The notes below the pieces were generated by a model, which was not told the DNA's origin, did not search any database, and saw only the letters and a program-made list of their open reading frames with translations. A DNA stretch of 12,103 bases. It comes from SCTD01 sp046593875. Its GTDB lineage: Bacteria > Actinomycetota > Actinomycetes > Mycobacteriales > SCTD01. The stretch lies in the NCBI GenBank assembly GCA_046593875.1, contig JBKJQQ010000083.1:1-12103 (forward strand), in the 5' to 3' direction. Numbering within the stretch: position 1 is the first letter of the stretch; every line of letters starts with the position of its first letter. Shown piece after piece: positions 4,619 to 10,350 of this stretch. Position numbers and translations under genes: made by a program.

Positions 4619-7219
4619 GTGCTCAAGGGCGACCTGGCCTCGACGCCCCTCCCGGAGGTCCTGCGGCAGCTCGCCGACGGTGCGGCGACCGGGGCCCTGA
4701 ACATCGTGGACGGCGCCGGCGAGACCGCGAAGGTCTACCTGCGCGGCGGCCGCGTCTACGCCGTGATCGCCCCCGGCAAGCGGCCCCAGCTCGGCGCGCG
4801 CCTGGTCTCCTCCGGCGCCCTCGGCCCGGAGGCCCTCGCCGAGGCGCTCGAGGCCCAGCGCACCGAGCTGCAGGGCTGGCGGCTCGGCGAGCTGCTCGTC
4901 CACCTGGGCTACGTCGACCAGCCGGTCGTCGAGGACTTCGTCAACGAGCAGGTCCGCGCCTCGCTGTCGGACCTGCTGCCGTGGCGGCACGCGACCTGGA
5001 AGTTCCGCGTCAACGAGCGCACCCGTGAGGACGTCGCGCCGCCCGTCCCCGTCGACGAGCTGCTGGCCGAGATCGACGCGCGCCTGGACGAGCAGGCGTC
5101 GCTGTTCAGCGACCCCGACGCCGTCCCACTGCTGTCCGCCGGCGACACCGCCGACTCCGAGACCGAGATCGACCCCGACGCCTGGTCGCTGCTGTGCAAG
5201 GTCGACGGGGTCCGCACCGTCACCGAGCTGGCCCGCGAGTGCGGCTTCACGCTGTACGAGGCCGGTCGCGTCGTGTCCACCCTCGTCGAGGCCGGCCTGC
5301 TCGAGGTCGAGGAGCAGGACGAGGTCGTGGACGCCGCGGCGTTCCTGGCCGAGGCGTCCGCCGCCTCGTCGCTCGCCCCGGCCGACGTCGCCTCCCGGCT
5401 CGCCTCGGCGCTGTCCGCCACGCCCGTGCCGCCGCAGCGCCCCATGCCCACGCGCGCCCTCGCCCTGCCGGCCGACGAGGCCGAGGTCGACGGGTCCATC
5501 TCGCGCGTCTCCGAGGCCCTCGCCGCGCTGCTCGGTCCGGCCACCGCCTCCGACGACGTCTTCGGCGCGCCGACCCACCGGCCGTCCTCCGCACCGCCGC
5601 CCCCGCCCGTCGACCCGAAGAAGGTCGAGCGCGACCGGCTGGCCGCGCTGCGCCGCGCCGCGGACGCCGAGGAGCTGGCGATCGCGCAGGCCGAGCTCGA
5701 GGCTGCTCGCGCGGCATCGGAGGCTTCGTTCACCGCCGAGCACGGCGAGGACCACGTCGCCGAGGTCGTGGACCTGGGGTCGGTACGGGCAGCGGCTGTG
5801 CTCGCGGAGGAGGCTGCCGAGCAGGCCCGCCTGGCCGAACAGGCCCGCCTGGCCGAACAGGCCGCTGCCACCGAGGCGGCGGAGCAGGCCCGGCTGATGG
5901 CCGAGGCGGCCGAGCAGGCGCGCCTGGAGGAGGAGCGGCTCGCCGCCGAGACCGAGGAGCAGGCCCGGCTCGAGCAGGAGCAGATCGCGGCGCAGGCCGC
6001 CGAGCAGGCCCGGCTCGAGGAGGAGGCCCGGCTCGCCGAGGAGCACCGCCAGGCCGCCGAGGCTGCCGAGCAGGCCCGCCTGGACGAGGAGGCCCGGCTC
6101 GCTGCCGAGGCCGACGAGCAGGCCCGGCGCGAGGAGGAGGTCCGGCTCGAGCAGGAGGCGCGCCTGGCCGAGGAGCACCGCCTGACTGCCGAGGCCGCCG
6201 AGCAGGCCCGCCTGGACGAGGAGGCCCGGCTCGCCGCCGAGGCCGCTGAGCAGGCCCGCCTGGACGAGGAGGTGCGACTCGCCGCCGAGGCCGCCGCACA
6301 GCTGCGCGCGCAGGAGAGGGCGGACGCCGCCGAGCAGGCACGCCTGGCGGAGGAGTCCCGTACCGCGGCCGAGGCCGCCGAGCAGGCACGGCTCGAGGAG
6401 CAGGCCCGCGTGGCCGAGCAGGCACGGCTCGAGGAGGAGCACCGCGCCGCCGAGGAGCACCGGCTCGCGGCCGAGGCAGCGGAGCAGGTCCGGCTCGAGC
6501 AGGAGGCGCAGCAGGCGGCCGAGGCCGCGGAGCGCGCCCGGCTCGAGGAGCAGGCCCGGCTCGAGGAGCAGGCCCGGGTGGCCGAGGAGGCGCTGCGCGC
6601 TGCCGAGGCCGCCGAGCAGGCACGCCTCGACGAGCAGGAGCGGCAGGCCGCGGAGGCCGCCGAGCAGGCACACCTGGCGGAGCTGGCCCGGCTCGAGGAG
6701 CAGGCCGCGCTCGAGGAGCAGGCCCGGCGCGACGAGGAGCTGCGCACCGAGCAGGAGCAGCGCCTGGCCGCCGAGGCGGCCGCTGAGCAGGCCCGGCTGG
6801 ACATGGAGGCGCACACCGCCCAGGAGCAGGCCCGGCTGGACGCGCAGGCGCAGCAGGACGCCGCGTCGGAGTTCGCCGCCTTCACTGCCGACTTCGACGA
6901 CAGTCCGGTGGTTCAGATCGACCACGAGACCCAGGCGTCCGCCTTCGCCGAGCTGAGTGCCTCGGCCTCCGCCGTGGCCGTCGCCGAGCCGGTGCAGGCC
7001 CCGGCGCCCGTCCAGGCTCCGGTCCTGGAGTACGACGACGAGCCGATTCCCTCGTACTCCCAGGACACCGACACCGCCGCCCTCCTGCGCGAGCTGAGCT
7101 CGCTCGGCCTGGACGACGACCCGCCGCCGCCCCCGCCGACCCGCCCGGCCCGGCCGCCGGCAGCGCGCCCGGTCGCGGCTCCGCCGAAGAAGAAGAAGGG
7201 CCTGTTCGGCCGCGGCTGA
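4619..7219 (+). CDS. DUF4388 protein with MshEN-like tandem motif, winged-helix-like segment and long coiled coil
   Basis: The 866-residue cytosolic protein begins with a DUF4388 (PATAN-type) region: residues 1-55, LKGDLASTPLPEVLRQLADG, then TGALNI and VYLRGGRVYAVI. Two 24-residue motifs follow at 57-80 (QLGARLV, Q80) and 88-111 (RLGELLV, Q111), like the tandem MshEN motifs that bind c-di-GMP in pilus and secretion ATPases. Residues 185-232 look like a winged helix (TVTELAREC, then EAGRVVSTLVEAGLLEVE). A Pro-rich linker (about 268-333) leads to a coiled coil of over 400 residues (about 334-750) with about 20 copies of EQAR. The end is acidic, then Pro-rich, finishing KKKKGLFGRG. DUF4388 function is not established; a c-di-GMP-responsive scaffold or polarity protein is my inference. 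The gene diverges from rsiG. The coiled coil carries internal DNA duplications, so length may vary between strains. Confidence 0.88.
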   Translation: MLKGDLASTPLPEVLRQLADGAATGALNIVDGAGETAKVYLRGGRVYAVIAPGKRPQLGARLVSSGALGPEALAEALEAQRTELQGWRLGELLVHLGYVDQPVVEDFVNEQVRASLSDLLPWRHATWKFRVNERTREDVAPPVPVDELLAEIDARLDEQASLFSDPDAVPLLSAGDTADSETEIDPDAWSLLCKVDGVRTVTELARECGFTLYEAGRVVSTLVEAGLLEVEEQDEVVDAAAFLAEASAASSLAPADVASRLASALSATPVPPQRPMPTRALALPADEAEVDGSISRVSEALAALLGPATASDDVFGAPTHRPSSAPPPPPVDPKKVERDRLAALRRAADAEELAIAQAELEAARAASEASFTAEHGEDHVAEVVDLGSVRAAAVLAEEAAEQARLAEQARLAEQAAATEAAEQARLMAEAAEQARLEEERLAAETEEQARLEQEQIAAQAAEQARLEEEARLAEEHRQAAEAAEQARLDEEARLAAEADEQARREEEVRLEQEARLAEEHRLTAEAAEQARLDEEARLAAEAAEQARLDEEVRLAAEAAAQLRAQERADAAEQARLAEESRTAAEAAEQARLEEQARVAEQARLEEEHRAAEEHRLAAEAAEQVRLEQEAQQAAEAAERARLEEQARLEEQARVAEEALRAAEAAEQARLDEQERQAAEAAEQAHLAELARLEEQAALEEQARRDEELRTEQEQRLAAEAAAEQARLDMEAHTAQEQARLDAQAQQDAASEFAAFTADFDDSPVVQIDHETQASAFAELSASASAVAVAEPVQAPAPVQAPVLEYDDEPIPSYSQDTDTAALLRELSSLGLDDDPPPPPPTRPARPPAARPVAAPPKKKKGLFGRG
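4787..4951 (+). other. Tandem MshEN-like c-di-GMP-binding motif within the DUF4388 protein
   Basis: The known MshEN consensus is RLGxxLVxxG-x6-L-x3-L-x2-Q, repeated with a short spacer. Copy 1 (residues 57-80) fits except that the leading Arg is Gln. Copy 2 (88-111) has R88, L89, G90, L93, V94, G97 and Q111, with Val in place of both late Leu. The spacer is 7 residues rather than the usual 5. The substituted Arg in copy 1 and the longer spacer make ligand binding uncertain. Confidence 0.5.
5806..6870 (+). repeat. Degenerate tandem repeat region encoding the EQAR-rich coiled coil
   Basis: Units of roughly 16 codons built on AEAAEQARLDEEARLA are repeated with variation. CAGGCCCGCCTGGCCGAA occurs twice head to tail (5822-5839 and 5840-5857), both copies carrying the locally rare GAA codon. 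A higher-order copy of about 36 codons containing ARLAEEHR and EQARLDEEARLAAEA recurs 132 nt apart (around 6020 and 6152). Two adjacent 48-nt units lie at about 6190-6285. Confidence 0.8.
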
Positions 7220-7291
7220 CCCTGCCGCACACGTCGTGATCACGGCGCCGCCCGCGCCACGCTCACCGGTCCGCGAAGTGGATCAGGATGT
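7220..7291 (+). promoter_or_regulatory. Short leader of the S53 peptidase gene with a perfect palindrome
   Basis: This 72-bp gap contains CGTGATCACG (7235-7244), a 10-bp perfect palindrome about 48 bp before the peptidase start; it could be an operator half-site pair. No terminator hairpin is visible after the DUF4388 gene and no good -10/-35 pair is seen. AGGA at 7285-7288 is the likely ribosome binding site. Confidence 0.25.
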
Positions 7292-9325
7292 GTGCGGGCG
7301 GGTCCGGACGAAGCGACCGCCGTGAGGGCTGCCCCGTGGTCCCATGGGCGCGTGCTCCGCCGGCCCCTCGCGATCGCCCTGTCCGCGGTCGCGGCGGGCG
7401 CGGTCCTGGCCACCCCCGCCGCAGCCACCGAGCAGCGGGTCGTCCTGACCCTGCGCGCCTCCTCCGCCGCCGCGCTGCAGCAGGCGGCGCTGCGCCCGCC
7501 GCAGGACGCCGATGACCGCGCCGCACGCACCGCGCAGCTGGTCCCCTCCGGTCGCCACAGCGTCGAGCGCTGGCTGGCCGAGCACGACTTCACGGTCGAG
7601 CAGAGCAGCACCTGGACCCTGACCGTCCGCGGCCCGGGCCACCTGCTGACCCGCCGCCTGCCGATGGCGCTGCGCCCCACGGTCCTGTCCGCCGTGCGCG
7701 ACGCCGCCGGCACGATGCGTCCCCGCGCGGTTCCGGCCGGCTTCGCGCCGGAGGACCTGCGGGCGGCCTACGCCAGCAGCGGCGACGGGGCGGGCACCAC
7801 CGTAGCGACGATCCAGTTCTCCGGCTGGCGGGCCAGCGACGCGCAGAGCTTCGCCCGGGGCGCCGGCATCCCGCTGGCCCGCGACCAGATCACGACCGTC
7901 AGCGTCGCCGGCGCCCGGACCGACGTGGCGGACAGCACGGGCGGCGCCTTCGAGGTGGCGCTGGACGTCGAGGCCGTCCTCGGCGCCGCCCCCGCGGCCC
8001 GTCAGCGGGTCTACGTCGCGCCCAACACGACCAGCGGCGCCATCGCGGTCTACGACGCCGTCGCGACCGCCGCCGAGCAGACCGGCCTGACGGCCGTGAG
8101 CATCTCCTGGGGCGCCTGCGAGCAGGCGACGGCGCCGCAGCTCGTGCAGGCGCTCGAGCAGAGCCTGGCCCGGATGATCGCCGCCGGCACGACCGTCTTC
8201 GCCGCCTCGGGCGACGCGGGGGCGTACGGCTGCGCCACCCCCGCCCGGCCCGACGGCCGGCTCGCCGTCGACTACCCGGCCAGCAGCCCGTCCGTGCTCG
8301 CCGTCGGGGGCACCAGCCTGCGGCGCGAGGGCACCGGCTGGGTCGAGACCGCGTGGTCGGACCGGCGCACGGCCGGGACCGGGTACGCCGGCGTCGGCAC
8401 GGGCGGCGGGCGGTCCTCCCTGTTCGCCCGACCGGTGTGGCAGGCCGGCAGCGGAGCCCGCACCGTCCCCGACCTCGCGGCCGTGGCCGACCCGCGAACC
8501 GGCATCGGCATCTACGGCCCGGACGACTCCGGCCGGCACGGCTGGGTCATCGGCGGCGGTACGAGCGGCGCGGCCCCGCTCTTGGCCGGCCAGCTGGCCG
8601 CCGCCGCCTCGAGCCTGGGCCGCACGCTCGGCTTCGGCCGCGTGCACGTCCCGATCTACGCCGCCGCACGCGACGGCGTCGGCCTGCGCGACGTCACCGA
8701 GGGCGACAACCTGCGCCACCTCGCCGGACCCGGCTACGACCTGGCCACCGGCCTCGGCAGCCCGCAGTGGTCAGCGCTCGCCCCCCGCCTGGCCGCTCCC
8801 GCCCTGGTCGCCCCGGCGGCCACGACCGGTGGCGCCGTGACCGTCACGCCGTACGCCCCCGTGTCCCGCACCGCCCGCTACGGCCTCGCGGAGTCCGCGG
8901 AGGCGGCGTGCGCGCAGGACGCCCCGGCCCCGCCGACCAGCCTGGTGCTCGACGGCCCCGACCGGGCGACCGCCGCCGTCCTGGCTGTCCTCGAGGGCGC
9001 GGTCTGCCATACGACGAGCGCGCCGCTCGTGCTCGACCGCACCGCGCCGACCGCCACGGCCTCGCTCGGCCGGGCCTCGCGCCCCGGTGTGCTGGCGCTG
9101 GCCTGGCGCGCCGGCGACCCCGCCCCGTCCAGCGGGCTGGCGCTGGTCGGCTGGCGGCTCCGGCGTACCGACACGGGCGAGGTCGTGGCCGCCGGCTCCG
9201 GGCGCCGCGGCGGGAGCGCGCTGCAGGGCGTCGAGCCCGGGCGCAGCTACCAGCTCGAGGCGGATGCCGTCGACGGGGCCGGCAGCCGGAGCGCGACCTC
9301 GTACAGCGTCGTCGTCACCGGCTGA
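7292..9325 (+). CDS. Secreted S53 family (sedolisin/kumamolisin-like) serine-carboxyl peptidase
   Basis: This 677-residue protein is predicted to be exported, self-activate and degrade extracellular protein, usually at acidic pH. A signal peptide covers about 1-46: RR at 23-24, a hydrophobic stretch ending TPAAATEQ. A prokumamolisin-type propeptide (about 47-150) contains VERWLAEHDF. The catalytic domain (about 150-500) has all key residues: E221 and D225 in FEVALD, oxyanion D308 in ASGDAG, and S425 in GGTSGAAP. A calcium-site segment RDVTEGDN lies at 466-473. Cys276 and Cys314 may form a disulfide. About 170 further residues form a C-terminal extension, the last part fibronectin-III-like (about 590-677, ending SYSVVVTG), perhaps for wall or substrate binding. 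The GTG at 7292 has AGGA 3 nt upstream; GTG at 7322 is an alternative that leaves the signal peptide intact. The 3' end overlaps the ygfZ 3' end by 11 bp, convergently. Confidence 0.93.
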   Translation: MRAGPDEATAVRAAPWSHGRVLRRPLAIALSAVAAGAVLATPAAATEQRVVLTLRASSAAALQQAALRPPQDADDRAARTAQLVPSGRHSVERWLAEHDFTVEQSSTWTLTVRGPGHLLTRRLPMALRPTVLSAVRDAAGTMRPRAVPAGFAPEDLRAAYASSGDGAGTTVATIQFSGWRASDAQSFARGAGIPLARDQITTVSVAGARTDVADSTGGAFEVALDVEAVLGAAPAARQRVYVAPNTTSGAIAVYDAVATAAEQTGLTAVSISWGACEQATAPQLVQALEQSLARMIAAGTTVFAASGDAGAYGCATPARPDGRLAVDYPASSPSVLAVGGTSLRREGTGWVETAWSDRRTAGTGYAGVGTGGGRSSLFARPVWQAGSGARTVPDLAAVADPRTGIGIYGPDDSGRHGWVIGGGTSGAAPLLAGQLAAAASSLGRTLGFGRVHVPIYAAARDGVGLRDVTEGDNLRHLAGPGYDLATGLGSPQWSALAPRLAAPALVAPAATTGGAVTVTPYAPVSRTARYGLAESAEAACAQDAPAPPTSLVLDGPDRATAAVLAVLEGAVCHTTSAPLVLDRTAPTATASLGRASRPGVLALAWRAGDPAPSSGLALVGWRLRRTDTGEVVAAGSGRRGGSALQGVEPGRSYQLEADAVDGAGSRSATSYSVVVTG

Positions 9326-10256
9326 AGCGCAGCAGTCCGGCGCGGGCCGCCGCCGCCTCACGGGCGGGCGACACCGGCGCCTCGGAGGCCGGCTCGGGGT
9401 CGATGGCCGCCGCGACCGCGCCCGCGGTCAGCACGGCGTCGTCCGGGACCTGCCGCTTGACCAGCGCGAGCGCGAGCGGGCCGAGCTCGTGGTGGCGGAC
9501 GGCGGTACCGACGCGGCCGACGTCCCGGCCGTCCAGCTGCACGGCGTCACCGGGGGCCGGCAGCTCGCTGTCGGACCCGTCGAGGTGCAGCAGCGCCAGT
9601 CGTCGAGGGGGCCGGCCCAGGTTGTGGACGCGCGCGACCGTCTCCTGCCCGCGGTAGCAGCCCTTGTCCAGGTGCACCGCGCTGGTGAGCCACCCGACCT
9701 CGTGCGGGATCGTCCGGTGGTCGGTGTCGATGCCGAGCCGGGGCGTGCGGGCCGCGACGCGCAGCGCCTCGTGGGCCATGACGCCCGCGACCGGTCCGTC
9801 GTAGGCCGACAGCTCTGCCCGGGTGATGAGCCGGAGCGACGGGTCGGCGACGACGGCGTGGTCCGCCGTGACATCGCTGACCTCGACGCGCAGCATGAAC
9901 TGCATCCGCTGCAGGAAGTCGACCAGCGCCGGTGCGGTCCCGGGCTCGACGTGGGCGAGGACCGCCTCCCCGTCGTCGACCAGGTGCAGGTGGTGCTCGA
10001 CGTGGCCCTGCGGCGAGAGCACCAGGGCCTGTGTCCAGGCGCCGGGAGTCAGCGCCGACACGTGCTGGCTGAGCAGGCTGTGCAGCCAGCTGAGCCGGTC
10101 CGGGCCCGCGATGCGGACGACGCCGCGGTGCGAGAGGTCGACCAGCGCCTGACCGCTCTCGAGGGCGCGCTGCTCGGCGTAGGGGTCGCCGTAGTGCGCG
10201 GCCACCCCGGCGTCGGGCGGGTCAGCGGCGACGGCGCCAGGCCGGTCCAGGGTCAT
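9315..10256 (-). CDS. ygfZ: YgfZ/GcvT-like folate-binding protein
   Basis: This 313-residue cytosolic protein belongs to the YgfZ (COG0354) family, folate-dependent proteins that help maintain iron-sulfur cluster enzymes. The diagnostic motif K-G-C-Y-x-G-Q-E is present as KGCYRGQE at 198-205, with Cys200 the conserved cysteine. The N-terminal part has the GcvT-like pattern GQALVDLSHRG, GPDRLSWLHSLLSQ, then SPQGHVEHHLHLVDDG. Length is normal for actinobacterial members. The ATG at 10254-10256 is chosen because it gives the usual N-terminus; no clear Shine-Dalgarno precedes it, so the message may be leaderless or weakly initiated. The open frame continues upstream through the terminator hairpin into the antisense of the Ser/Pro tail of the next gene and is not coding there. 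It stands alone on its strand, since the next gene on the same strand ends 95 bp upstream with a hairpin between. Confidence 0.94.
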   Translation of the reverse strand: MTLDRPGAVAADPPDAGVAAHYGDPYAEQRALESGQALVDLSHRGVVRIAGPDRLSWLHSLLSQHVSALTPGAWTQALVLSPQGHVEHHLHLVDDGEAVLAHVEPGTAPALVDFLQRMQFMLRVEVSDVTADHAVVADPSLRLITRAELSAYDGPVAGVMAHEALRVAARTPRLGIDTDHRTIPHEVGWLTSAVHLDKGCYRGQETVARVHNLGRPPRRLALLHLDGSDSELPAPGDAVQLDGRDVGRVGTAVRHHELGPLALALVKRQVPDDAVLTAGAVAAAIDPEPASEAPVSPAREAAAARAGLLRFSR

Positions 10257-10299
10257 GCCGGTACGAAGGTGCAGCCGCGGGTGGCTGTTCCCGGACGCG

Positions 10300-10336
10300 C
10301 CGCGGCCCCTCCCGAACGAGTCGGGAGGGGCCGCGG
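10300..10336 (-). terminator. GC-rich hairpin terminator of the surface-repeat gene
   Basis: A perfect 16-bp stem is formed by CGCGGCCCCTCCCGA (10301-10315) and TCGGGAGGGGCCGCG (10321-10335), with an outer C-G pair at 10300/10336 and the 5-nt loop ACGAG. It starts 14 nt after the TAG at 10351-10353. There is no T-tract on either strand, as is common for actinomycete terminators. It also separates this gene from ygfZ, which starts 44 nt further on. Confidence 0.85.
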
Positions 10337-10350
10337 TCGCACGTCGTCGC

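Noticed and set aside
4529..7243. A 904-residue minus-strand frame (and a 658-residue one) opposite the DUF4388 gene
   Set aside because: The Leu/Gly-rich and Ser/Ala/Cys-rich translations simply mirror the EQAR repeats; no ribosome binding site or recognisable domain is present.
7283..8719. A 478-residue minus-strand frame opposite the S53 peptidase
   Set aside because: The peptidase strand has a full catalytic set and signal peptide; the opposite frame has Gly/Arg/Asp-rich noise.
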